From contig JBCNJP010000025.1 of assembly GCA_039602395.1 (NCBI GenBank), positions 46,333,980 through 46,397,979 of the forward strand: a stretch of DNA of 64,000 bases, written 5' to 3'. This DNA comes from Deinandra increscens subsp. villosa. Taxonomy: Eukaryota; Streptophyta; Magnoliopsida; Asterales; Asteraceae. Below, piece by piece: positions 46,877-58,363 of the stretch (the first letter of the stretch is position 1; every line of letters begins with the position of its first letter). The notes under the pieces were generated by a model, which saw nothing but the letters and a program-made list of their open reading frames with translations, had not been told where the DNA came from and did not search any database. Both the position numbers and the translations under genes were made by a program.

Positions 46877-49151
46877 ATTGCAAGTAGTATGGGTCATCAG
46901 GTCCTACAGTTCAATTGATTTCCAGATGAACATTAGATATCCAGATGAACTTAAAACACAGGGCCGGTCCTGAGAATTTAGGGGCCCCGTTCGAACTAAA
47001 CTAATGAGCCCCATTCGAAAATAAAATTGTAAATAGAAAAGCTGAAAATGTTCTAAGTAGTTACCGACAAATCTTATAGATCTCTTAGCATTTTTATAGC
47101 AAATTGATTGATCAATTTTTCATAGTTTATAGTATATATATAATTATTTTTTTAAATATGGGCCCCCGAAAATGATGGGCCCTGTTCTGTCGCACCTCTC
47201 GCACATGCTCAGGGCCCCCACTGTTAAAACATCTGGATGAAGATCACATTAAGTTCCAGATCAACTTCAAAGTCAGTTGAACTTTGTTTGCTACACATCT
47301 CACCATTTGTTCCAACAATCCCTAGCTGGCCCAAGTGTTTGAGGTACCAAATAACATTTAAAATGGGACTACATGACATTACCAAACAGATTACTGTGAA
47401 ACTATAGAACGGAATGAAACTTGACTGGCAAATATTTACCTTTTTCTTTTCAACCCCTTCAGACGAGGTTGATCGACCACCGATTTCACGCCCTACAGTT
47501 CAATTAATTACTTTATGTAAATGAGCAATCAAACCTATAATGAGTTTGACAAATACTAACCGTTGTGTGTATGTCAGCATGATTAGTGCTGTGGCTAGAT
47601 CCAACAAAAATCTCCTTAGAACTTTCCTAGAACAATGTTTTTGAATTGGTAAAAAGTTAGAGCAGAATAATGACGCAGACCTATCATGAAAGTATATACT
47701 CTATTTTTTTCATATTAACATACATTTTCAATGAATCATAGCAGGGCCCCATTTAACTCATAACTTTGTTCTTACATGAAGTATATATTCTTATGTACCA
47801 GGAACTTGCATCTATTTGTGTTCTTCAGGAACAAGAGTTCATCCGGATTGTGTTCTTCATGAACAAGAATGTATGTGATTATAAGGTACTTGAAAATAGT
47901 ATGATTAAGTTGTGATGTAAAGAATTCACCTCTGTAGATGCCGGAGCATTAAGTTTGTGTGGTAACGGTGGTCCAATTGCAGATAGATGAGCTATAAGTA
48001 GATCAAGTTTTTTCTCCGATTCTTGAATCTTCAAGAAGAGGGCCTTAATTTGTTCATTTTTTTCATCCCTAAGAAGTCTCTCCTCTTTAAGTTCGAACTC
48101 AAGTTTTTCCAATTGACCATCAGTGTTGTTGGATCGATCCTTGAATTTTGTACAATTAACAGAATGTAGTTAGATGCTTTTTAACAAAGTACATAAATAG
48201 GAAAGCATGCAGACCCTATTGATTCATTATCTCTTAGTTAGTTCTTAATTATTAATATATCACATAAAGACCCTATTGATTAATTATTTGATATGTTATA
48301 CACAAATTAAAGACATCTAAAGGGAAGAGTGGAACACATCATGTCTTCAGTGGATATAAACAAACAGTTCACCATTTCTAGCAAAGTAGCAGATGCATGA
48401 CATCAACATTCTTCTATTCTTCTACAGGGGATTTAAACTACAATTTCTTTATTTTGTACCCCTCTAACATGAACCTACAAAAAATGTTGGAAACATTCCT
48501 ATATATGTCCTCTAGGATCATTTCCTAGCTAGTAATGACCAGAGTAACGTAAATTAGTTCTTAGTTATTAATACATCACATAAAGACCCTATTGACTAAT
48601 TATTTGATATGTTATACACAAATTAAAGACATCCAAAGGGAAGAGCAGAACACATCATGTCTTCAGTGGATATAATTAAACAAACAGTTCACCATTTCTA
48701 GCAGTGTACATAAAGAAGAAAGGAGGTTCACCAGTAACATGAATCTACAAACATGTGCATATGCTTGACCTCAACATTCCTAGCATAAAAATAACTAATT
48801 AAGCATGCTCCCCCAGTCATTTAAGAAGGTAAATAACTAATTTAGCATAAAATGAATGGGTTGAAATGAATGGAGAGGATATCTGCAATATATACCCCTT
48901 CCTAATCAATTCTGTATGAAACGAAATTTTATCGATCTGTAACTGTAACTGTACACAAATACAGGGATCCCAAGTTAAACGTGTATCAATAATAAACAAA
49001 AGAAACAATTTTATGAAAACAGATTGTAATTAATGAAACGGAATAACTTGACAATTACCGTTTTCTGGACTGATTGGTCTCCCAAATCACATCCCACTTC
49101 TGAAGAATCGCTAGCGCTGTCTGTTGAAGCTATTCGTTGTTGAAGCTCCAT
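46877..49151 (-). CDS. Small multi-exon coiled-coil gene of the CACTA element (gene model)
   Basis: The model has exon 1 49151-49059 (31 codons, MELQQRIASTDSASDSSE), exon 2 48139-47930 (70 codons), exon 3 47626-47561 (22 codons) and exon 4 ending at about 47442. The first three exons end in phase 0 and all have GT/AG borders. Exon 2 is a charged coiled coil (LEFELKEERLLRDEKNEQ) ending in IAHLSAIGPPLP. A final exon near 46903-46877 has an acceptor (CTGTAG) but its phase does not fit well. The shape recalls the C-terminal tail of plant En/Spm accessory transposase proteins; that is inference. A hAT-like MITE lies in the last intron. No promoter was examined beyond the ATG. Confidence 0.4.
46959..47223. 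mobile_element. hAT-like MITE
   Basis: It is 265 bp, starts CAGGGCCGGTCCTGAG and ends GGGCCCCCACTG. It is flanked by TTAAAACA on both sides (46951-46958 and 47224-47231), an 8-bp duplication as in hAT elements. It has no coding capacity. Confidence 0.88.
48239..48706. repeat. Direct duplication (about 147 bp, spaced about 320 bp)
   Basis: The segment at about 48239-48385 recurs at about 48557-48706 with few changes (shared: ATCACATAAAGACCCTATTG). It lies between exons of the minus-strand gene, which would put both copies in an intron. Confidence 0.8.
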
Positions 49152-49807
49152 GGAAGATGTGAATGATATGGGTGAGAAAGAAGACCTAGTTATTCGCTGG
49201 AGGTTTTTAATTGGAAATTTTCTGATAAAGTGAGAGGGAAAAGTATCTGATGAATCGATAATAAGTAAATTTAGTTCGAAATTTTGGGTGTAGTTTGAAC
49301 TAATGGTGGGAAATTCAAATTTTTTGGTGAAAAATTTTAATTAAAAGGGGGGGGAATTGTTCAAACTGATAATAAAACCCAAAATTAATATAAACAATAT
49401 GTATATTAAACATAATTAAACCTAAAATTAAACATAAACATAATTAATTAATTAATTAAATGTCTCCACGTGGCTCTTCCAGCGGGTTCTTCTTGAAGAT
49501 GAAATTCATAACTGTGATTTTTTAAGCAGATCTGGATGACGATCGGAGTTAAAAGGCCTAATTAACAAAATTATGTTTTAATAAATATTAACTTTATTAT
49601 TTTCTTTTAGATATAATAAACAAGATTTTAATTAAACGTGCCTTGTGGCCGTGATAACGCAACTACAAAAAACGGATACATTACTAAAACACAACTCAAA
49701 AATGAAAATGATAAATTACTATGCAATTCAGAACAAAAATACCAAAAGACCGCCATGTTGTGAATTTCTCATGTATAATAATTTTGTTTCCAAAAATATT
49801 AAACGAC

Positions 49808-50890
49808 GTCCAATTAGGATGGTGAGGAGCAATTAGGAGCAATTAGGACCAACTAGACTCAATGAGGACTAAATACTGACAATTAGCGTCATTTAAGATA
49901 CTTTAGTGAAGACCAGTTAATTATGGTCAATTAATATGGTCAATGAATACAAATTAGGACCAGTTCAATGAGAAGGTCGATTATGCTCATAGGACCGATA
50001 AGGACGGAGCATGAAGGAAGTGACTAATGAGGATTGATAATCAAGTATGACCAATTAGGACTAATTGGGGCCAATTAGTTAAAATGAGGACCAATGATAC
50101 CAATAAGGGTAAATCAGGGTTAGTGATGGTCGATTAAGACCAATTAGGTTCAATTAGGGTCAATGAGGACCAATTAGGACCAATGATGGTCGAATATGCT
50201 CGATTAGGACCAATAAGGATGAATTATGACTTATTAGGGCCAGTTAGGACCGATGAGGGCCAATTAGACAGAATAAGTACCAATATGGCTCAATTCGGGT
50301 TAATGAGGAGCAATTTGCACAAAATGGACCAATAAGGACCAATTAGTGTCAGTTAACCTCAATAAGGACCTACTAGACTTATCGTTTACCATTTACTTTG
50401 TAGTACAACAAATTTGAGTCAATTAGGCCCAATTGACCCCAATTGATTATAATTGGTCCTAAATGAGCCTAATTGACCGTAAGTGATCTTCATTGAACCT
50501 AACCGAGCCGAATAGACTATAATTGACCTTCATTGGCCCTAATTCATCCTAACTGAGTGTTCACTGGCCCTCATTGGTACTCATTTGTCATAAATGACCA
50601 TGGTTGACCTTAATTCAGTCTACTGGTCCTCATTGAGCGTAATTTGGCCCTCAATCGGCCTAATAGACCCTAATTGGTCATATTTGGTCCTCATAAGGCG
50701 TCGACATTGAGCAAAATCGACCCTCGTTAATTAGTTATAACTGGTCTTCATCAGTGACCCTAATTGATCCTCATTGACCCAAATTGACCCCAATTTACCC
50801 TAATTGGGCCTCGTGGCTTCGTTGGTCCTAATTGGTCCTACTTTATCTTCATTTGTCCTCATCGGTCTTAATCGACCCTAATTGATGTGG
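49808..50890. repeat. Inverted array of CCAATTAGG words
   Basis: From 49808 to about 50390 the plus strand repeats GGACCAATTAGG and CAATGAGGACC in many degenerate forms. From about 50400 to 50890 it repeats the reverse complement (CCTAATTGGTCCTCATTG). The two halves form a loose 1-kb palindrome. It lies just upstream of the 1368-aa gene and has no ORF. Confidence 0.85.
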
Positions 50891-51173
50891 ATTCAATTAA
50901 AATAAATTAATAATATTTTTCTAAACCTAATTGATGTGGATTCAATTAATGTAATGAAACTTCAAATCTTTTAAAATTTCTAAACTTAAATAACTTCAAC
51001 TAAATGGGCAAACTCCAATAACTTCCCCTGTTTCAACTCTTAGGGTTCATTGTGATCCAGAAGAACTGCCGTTAGTGTAAAACTGCATTTTCGAAAAACA
51101 GTTACCCTCTATTTTCTCTCGAGGTTTCTAATTGGCGATTTAAACCTAAACCTTACTCTCTAATTTCTACCAA

Positions 51174-54100
51174 ATGGCACCCAAATTGAATCGAAAGGCT
51201 GCATCAAAGGCTACTCAACTGTTCTTCGCCGAACACAATGTTGTAGCGTACTTCGAGAAGTCTGATAAGTCAAAGCTATTTGATGAAATGAACGATTTCC
51301 TCGAGAAATCCAACACTCATTTTGCTTTAACTGTGAATCCTGTAATATGCAAGCAGAGAATTGCTGAATTTTGGGACTCAGCCAAAAAATCTGTTGATAG
51401 CAACGGGGTTGGTAAAATTGACTCTAGAGTCAATGGGAATGAGATTAGTTTGACTGAAGAAATGATCCGGAAGCATCTGAAATTCAATGATGCAGGAGGT
51501 GATCCTGATTACAAGTCTGAATTGTACTTGAAGACGTACGAAGCAATTGGGTATGGGGGTGACTTAACTTGTGGGACCATCAAAAAGGGACAACTACCCT
51601 ATGTTTGGCGATATCTTGCTCATACCATTCTCCACTGCCTGTCTCACAAGAAAACTGCGTGGGATGAACTTGCTGCACCTCAATCATCCGCTTTTCATGG
51701 ATTGGTAAATGGGCTCAACTTTAACTTTTCAAAAATGATATTTGATGGAATGATGGAAAATCTAAAACCTAAAAGGATCTTTTACATGTACCCCAGATTC
51801 ATCCAACACATTCTCAATTGTGAATTTCCAAATCTGCAAATCTCTGATCAACATCTTGAACTAAAATCTTTTACAAGTAAAACATTTTCTAACATGCAAG
51901 TGAACAAAACTGTTTTCCTTGGTAAAGACACATCACACCCTATTCCTAAGGCCAGGACTGCTCCTGAGCAAACTGCTCCTGGTGACAACATTGTTACACC
52001 AACAAGTGTTGAGCCCACACCAGACCGACCATCCTCTTCCACTGATATACAAATTCCCACCATTCCCACCAAAAGGAAGAGGATGTCCACATCAAAAACC
52101 ACACCCAAAAATACCACACGCACTCCACAATCACCCAGAAGGAAGAGGACTAGGTCTCCTTTACCTAGACCCTCCACAGGACTACCTCAGAATGAGGGTG
52201 GTATATCACCTAGGCCACGTGAAGTAGATTCCCCAACCCTTATTGCAGGGAATATACTGCTGGACTTGGTTCAATCACCCAACCGACATTCTGGTGATAA
52301 GGTGACTTGCAGTAGTGATGAAGCAAGTCAGGTGGAAAGGGCTGACACTACTCATGAAGTCCCACTGGACCCTGAGGACAGTGCCAACATCATTAAGACC
52401 CAATCCACGGCAACTGTTTCTGTCAGGGAACCTATTCAGGAACCTTTGATTGACAACAGGAATCCCAGGTGCCAAGAAACCATGGGTGCTGAGCATGAAT
52501 TGACGGTTCGATGTACAAAACTTGAAAATGAATTGGCAGCTCTCCGTGCAATTGTGAGAGCTCAAGGAGAAGAAATTGAACGGTTGAAGGCAGGACAATC
52601 TGTGAAAGCCACTGATAGGTAAGGTTGTCAACCATGCATACTATACGTTGAAATGAAATTCACATGCAAAACTAGATTTAATTCAAAATAGGATCTTGCA
52701 CAGGGTGTCTTCCTCAGATGTTGATGAAGTTGAACAAGTTGATCCGGTTGAACAACTTCATCCGGAGGAAGAAGGCCATGTTGATCAGGTTGAACTAGTT
52801 GATCCGGTTGAACAACTTCATCCGGAGGAAGAAGGCCATGTTGATCAGGTTGAACTAGTTGATCCGGTTGAACAACTTCATCCGGAGGAAGAAGGCCATG
52901 TTGATCAGGTTGAACTAGTTGATCCGGTTGAACAACTTCATCCGGAGGAAGAAGGCCATGTTGATCAGGTTGAACTAGTTGATCCGGTTGAACAACTTCA
53001 TCCGGAGGAAGAAGGCCATGTTGATCACGTTGAACTAGTTGATCCGGTTGAACAACTTCATCAGGTGCAAGTGACTGCTGATAATCAGATTATCACAAGC
53101 GTGATGAGTGATCTGCAAACCACAAATGTGGATATAGCTCCTGAAGCTCTATCTTTCATGAGAAAAATGATGATTAGGAATACTCTTAACTGCACTTGGT
53201 TTAGGAGTGCTCCATCTCTGCCCACCATTCCTCTTTTAAAGCCTAGTGCTCCATCTCTGCCCATCATTCCTGTTTTAAAGCCAATCACTGCTGAGGAAAT
53301 TCCTGAGCAAGTTATCTCGGAAGCCAGTCCCAATGCTGCAACTTCACTTCATGAGTCTCCAAAACCTGCTGATGATGATTCTCTTGATGAGAGAAGTATC
53401 TCTGGTTTCACTGACATGGAGGATGATGATAATCTGAGCACAGGAGGTCAGAGAGAAGACATGGACCCTGTTACAAAGGCTCTGTTGGATCAGTATGAAA
53501 AGGAGAATGCTGAGATACGAAAGAAGTTCCAAGAACAAAAGGAAATTGCAGAGTTTGAAGAACAGAAACGACTACTCATAGAAGAAGGTATTTATGAGTA
53601 TGTCATCAACAATGCAGACCTAATGTCCTTCATCAATGCAGCAAGGAGAAGATCTGATCTGTACATAGAAGAAAGAATTGCCAAAGCCGAAGAGAAAGGT
53701 CTTTCAGACAGAGTTGAGATGTACAGAAAGCTCTTATGTAATGAGTATAGGATGATTCGGATGAAGAGAAGTGAAGATAACAAAATTTTCCTATGTCAGT
53801 TCAGTGTGATGCTCAGAAGCAAGGAATGCTTTACTGATGCATGGGTTGATGAAATGAACGGTGATGACTTGATCAGATGGATGTACATGATCCTAGTCAT
53901 CAGAGCTGATCAAGCCAATGAGATGAATGTAAAGAGATTTGTTGATAGCTCTTTAGAACAGGATCAACAAGAGAAGCAAGGTACTAGATATCAAACTCTA
54001 TCTGAGGAGGATGACTTGCTGATTCATAAATGGTACTTCAAGGAAATCTTGGCGAGGGACCCAAAAATAATCAACTCTTGCAAATTGCCAAGGCTGAGAA

Positions 54101-55365
54101 ACGACTATGATGCTATCAGGAAGAGCCAAATTGAAAAGGAAAGAGTTACTGGTGTGAAAAGGCCACCAGGTATGCATGCTCTGTTTGACTCCTTACATCC
54201 TGAAGGTCTCAGCTACCTCAAAGAAAAGAAGAGTAAAGCTCCTGTGCAAACTACTCAGCAAAAAAAGCCGCCAAGGATCAACATTATCAAGGAAATGTTT
54301 GACACTGTCTCTGATCCTCATCTCTCATCATCTCAACCCTCCACCACAGCCTCACAACCGACTGCTCCCTCATTACCAGGTGCATTTTCTGGTCTGAATA
54401 GAACTCTAGCCTCACAGCAACCCAGAAGAAACCCTGCTGCTAGAACTAGTAGACCAGAAAAAAATCCTAAACCTGTAAAATTAAAGCCTATTCCACCAAA
54501 GTTTAGAGCAGATAACTTCACACCCATTGTACCACATCCTCACCTAAACAAACCCCGAAAACCCTCATCTCCACCCAAGTCACCAGAAAAACCACCCACC
54601 AAGAGAATGAAGTCAGTGGCTAGGAAGGGAAAAGGAAAAGTGATCAATGAGGAGGATGAATACAGAGATGTCCATGCTGAAAGGAGAAGAATCATCTCCT
54701 GGAGGTATGATGATGAAGCGAAAGTATACCTGTTCACAACCAGTTCATGTGAGGTACTAAAGTTTACAGCTGAAGAAGCTATGTACAACCTCACTGACCA
54801 TGAGTTGGGTGATGTTAGACAGTCACGTGGTGATATGAAGGGTGCGTGTTCACAAGAGGAATCCTTAATGCTGAGGATAAGGATGTATTTGGATGAGTTA
54901 TACGGGGAAGTAGACGAAGCCACACAACGCAGCATTGACAATCCTGTTTCGACACTTGAAGTTGATAAGGATGGAAATTTGGTAGTCTATAGAGCTGATG
55001 GGTCATTCACAACGCATAGTACAGTTCCAGATCCAGAATGGAGCCAGGATGACAAAGACCGAATCCATTTAATAATGACAAGTAACAGGCTTCATCAGGT
55101 TTTTATTAAGAGAAAAAGGGTGACCAACTGGGAGTATAAGAAAGAAACAAACATGTATCACATTTTCACCAGTGAAGGTGAGACAATTAGAAGCTTACAG
55201 GATGCTCTAAATGGGCTTTCTAAAGATGAGATACGAGATATTGTCAGGATTGGTGATACTGAGAGCAGAATAATGACACGGACCTTTCATGAAAGTCTCC
55301 TATGTAACAAGGCCAAATTTCGGTTACAAGCTATTGAAGAGGAGAACAAGATGGGAACCGGATGA
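51174..55365 (+). CDS. CACTA-borne accessory protein (family copy D), 1368 aa, two exons
   Basis: Exon 1 is 51174-52618 and exon 2 is 52704-55365; the 85-bp GT-AG intron joins them in frame. The start is the ATG in CCAAATGGCACC. Residues 1-230 are the family block: DFLEKSNTHFALT (41-53), AEFWDSA (64-70), TEEMIRKHLKF (94-104), VWRYLAHTIL (144-153), FNFSKMIFDGM and YPRFIQHIL (206-214). Residues 240-440 are disordered with basic clusters KRKR (300) and RRKR (322). A coiled coil lies at 445-475, a 20-aa acidic repeat five times at about 495-600, and a helical charged region at 740-930. Two aromatic modules end it (SWRYDDEAKVYLFT, about 1144; NWEYKKETNMYHIF, about 1290). No catalytic motif, signal or membrane segment is evident. 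A nuclear, nucleic-acid-related role is a guess. Confidence 0.75.
52619..52703 (+). other. Intron of the 1368-aa gene
   Basis: The donor is GATAG|GTAAGG and the acceptor CTTGCACAG|GGTGTC. It is 85 bp and AT-rich, and splits an AGG codon. Exon 1 would otherwise stop two codons later, so splicing is what links the two open parts. Confidence 0.7.
52739..53059 (+). repeat. Five 60-bp tandem repeats inside exon 2
   Basis: Five copies of a 60-bp unit encode VDPVEQLHPEEEGHVDQVEL. Copies are identical except for a single G-to-C change (DQ to DH) in the last full unit. This near-perfect identity means recent expansion. Sixty is a multiple of three, so the frame is kept. Confidence 0.95.
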
Positions 55366-56109
55366 ACTTGGCTGGAAGAAGAGTTGATCCCTGTATTTGT
55401 GTACAATTGCATAAGTTGTTCCAGTTTGTATGTTAACATGATAGTTGTTACAGTTTTATTCATACACTTTTCATCTATAATTAATAACATACACATTTTC
55501 AATGAATCATAGCAGACCTCCATTTCACTCATAATTAACTGTGATCTTACATGAAGGATATATTCATATGCTATGTTAGTGTAGTATATGTTGGCATTTT
55601 GATATGGTGGGATGAGATGATATATAAACAGGATAAATTTTACTTCTTAAGTAAATTGGAAGAAGAGAAAACCGGATGAACTACCATTCTTCAGGAAGAA
55701 GAGTTCATGAGGATTGAGAGAAGATGAACTAGAGTTCTTAAGGATGAACCGGATAAACTAGAGTTCTAAAGTTCTTCAGGATGGTTAACCAGTTTTCTTA
55801 TATTATAAATACATACACATTTTCAATGAATCATAGCAGACTCCATTTTACTCATAACTGTGATCTTACATGAAGTATATATTCATATGTTATGTTAGTA
55901 TATGTTGGCATTTTGATATGATTGGATGAGATGATTTATAAACAGGATAAATTTTACTTCTAAATTGGATAAAATCACATCAGTTGACTGTAAAATCTAC
56001 TTGCAACAATCAAATTTAGAATAAAATCAACTTAAATGATTGAGATAAAATCAAACTAATAATTAATGGTGTTAACCAAAACAAAACATGAGGAAGAGCT
56101 TACAAAAAC

Positions 56110-56157
<48 letters not shown>

Positions 56158-56211
56158 ATTAATTTATACAAAGATTTTCATCAGATCCTATACAAAAATC
56201 TATCTAACTAG
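55366..56211. repeat. CACTA interior with repeated segments and a TA microsatellite
   Basis: 55484-55661 recurs at about 55806-55970 (shared: ACATTTTCAATGAATCATAG), and a third, shorter copy is at about 47712-47796. A (TA)n run occupies about 56113-56155. Short GGATGAACTAGAGTTCTT words also recur. No gene is seen. Confidence 0.75.
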
Positions 56212-56842
56212 TTAAGACCTAGCATCCGACATATAGTCTTCATCATCCAAGAAGCTGCTGCTGCTGCTGCTGTCATCAGGAAACAGCTTTTGACCAGGCG
56301 GCAATCTCGGTCCCAACTCAGAGGTTCTGTAGGTGGAATCCCTGTTCCGGATTAAAAACACATCCAGCTCTCTCTCCCCCTCTGGTCCCTGGAGATGAAG
56401 TTTCATATCCCTTACAACTTCGGGAGTGATGAAATCAGCGTACTCAAGCCCGTATTTGATGGACAGAGGTGGGATCCTCCAGTAAATGAGGAAATACCCA
56501 ATCGATGTGTGGTTTAGGTATTGCACCATTTGATCCAGATCATGACAATCAAATGTGCGAATGTCGACATAGTCGACATAATCTACCTTTCCCTTCCACA
56601 CATCCTGGCCGGCGGCATTCCGGTGGAAATCGCCACAGTGATGGACCTTTAGGGTGAACCTCCGACCACCTGTAAAAAACCCAAATGCAGAGTAGAGAGT
56701 AAGTAACTAAAAAACATAAAACCCTAAAAATAAAAACGTACAGCCATTGTTGAGTGAAAATACACTTACGGGGAGCCTTGCCGTAGTAGGGTGCTGGTTC
56801 ATTAACACCCCTAATCTTCCATTGTTTACCAAAGGCAGCCAT
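56212..56842 (-). CDS. PB1-like-domain protein, 176 aa, two exons
   Basis: Exon 1 is 56842-56770 and exon 2 is 56669-56212, with a 100-bp GT-AG intron; the join is in frame. After MAAFGKQWKIRGVNEPAPYY come RFTLKVHHCGDF (about 28-39), WKGKVDYVDYVDIRTFDCHDL and YLNHTSIGYFLIYWRIPP. This order matches the PB1-like domain often found near the N-terminus of plant transposon proteins. The tail is serine-rich and acidic (DDSSSSSSFLDDEDYMSD), from a GCT-repeat tract. It is a free-standing domain here, without a transposase attached. It is probably a CACTA-carried gene; a function in protein interaction is inferred from the domain only. Confidence 0.6.
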
Positions 56843-57190
56843 TGATCGATCGAAGTTTTTTTTCTTGTTGATCAGGAAATACGTTCGTACAGAAGATTTT
56901 GGTGGTGAAAAAGTGGAAATTTAAAGGCAGACAGGGCACGCTACCAGCTATGGTGGGAAGAAGTGGAAAGGTCAGGCCAAGATAACCGTGTATATTTATT
57001 ACCTTTACCACGCAAATCCTGTTTTTACCGTGTCTATTTATTACCTTTAGCAACGCAAATTTTGTTTATCAATTATTTCTTATGTGATGGGAGTAATTAA
57101 ATAAGTTCTGGTTAAAATATAACCAATTAACACTTCTGTCTCAATGGTTCTTCTTAATCTTGTAGTGAGTTCCTTTCTTTTGACTGACCC

Positions 57191-57480
57191 AGGTTCAAGC
57201 CTTGTTTGCTACAATTTATAATTTTTGATTGTCTAATAGTGGATGACAGGATTTATAAACTGGCTAGATTTTAATTCTTCAATAAATTGGAACAAGAACA
57301 AAACCGTATGAACTAACAAGAACAGAACCGTATGAAGGTTCAAGCCTTGTTTGCTACAATTTATAATTTTTGATTGTCTAATAGTGGATGACAGGATTTA
57401 TAAACTGGCTAGATTTTAATTCTTCAATAAATTGGAACAAGAACAAAACCGTATGAACTAACAAGAACAGAACCATATGA
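57191..57480. repeat. Tandem duplication, 145-bp period
   Basis: 57191-57335 is repeated at 57336-57480 almost without change. Further smaller duplications follow, such as AAAGAAGCGGCTGAAGAC near 57883 and 58013. The flank is therefore a patchwork of local copies with no supported gene. Confidence 0.9.
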
Positions 57481-58270
57481 ACTATAATTCCTCAGGAAGA
57501 ACAGGAAGAATAGAACCGGATGAACTAGAGTTCTTCAGGATCAAGAGTAATTATTCAGTAATAGAACAGGATGAACTACAGTTCTTCAGGATGAACCGGA
57601 TAAACTAGAGTTCTTCAGGATGAACTATATATACTATAGTTGTTATTTCTGTTCGTAGTCTATTGGATATTCCCATGTATTTAAACCCATTATCTAGTGA
57701 ATTAAAATCATTCTGGTTGAATACAATTCTCTATACACTAATATTTAGTCACACAACCTAATATATATATGTAGAAGACTATAACCTTAGGGAGAAGATT
57801 TCATCCGGATTGAGAGAAGATGAACAGAAACGGATGAAAATACATTATATTAAATTAAAAATCAATTCATTACATAAAAGGGAAAAGAAGCGGCTGAAGA
57901 CAAATCCCTCTTTGCTTTCTCACAATTACATACACATAATCCAAAGGGGGTATGATTCCATTAATACATTGATCTATAAAATTACAACTTTAAAACTACT
58001 AACTTAAAGGGAAAAGAAGCGGCTGAAGACAAATCCCTCTTTGCTTCTCACATGGTGCTCTAGAGAGATTGTCTGAGAATCATCATATAACGGCTACTTG
58101 CTGCTTTCTCACATGCACTTGCTTCTGATCAACTGAAAATGGTGAAGAAGTGGCTGGAAGAAATCAGGTTCATGGGGCCAGAAGCGAGAGAAGCACCTGG
58201 ACAATACAGGTGCTGCAAACCACAACATGTGCCGGCCCTTGCCGCTGACTTTACAAAATTATATAATAAC

Positions 58271-58363
58271 TTAAAATCTGCTCCCAGGAGTTATGAAGCC
58301 GAAACCCTTGGTGTCGTTGAACCACTTCACGGTACCTGATTTCCTACCGCCTTCGTCCGCCAT
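58271..58363 (-). pseudogene. Captured fragment of a cold-shock-domain gene
   Basis: From the ATG at 58363 the minus strand encodes MADEGGRKSGTVKWFNDTKG followed by FGFITP, the N-terminus and first RNA-binding strand (RNP1-type KGFGFI) of a plant cold-shock-domain protein. After about 24 codons it breaks off into CACTA sequence and stops. Some 5' leader (CAGACAATCTGAAAACG) is also present. The following AATAACTTAAAATCTGCTC block recurs near 58700 and 58778. It is a gene fragment picked up by the transposon, not a working gene. Confidence 0.85.

Noticed and set aside
52739..53059. CRISPR-like or satellite array
   Set aside because: The repeats are contiguous, in frame and coding inside a long exon, with no spacers.
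58139..58339. Plus-strand ORF starting MVKKWLEEIRF
   Set aside because: No recognisable domain; it overlaps the captured fragment on the opposite strand and lies in patchwork repeats.
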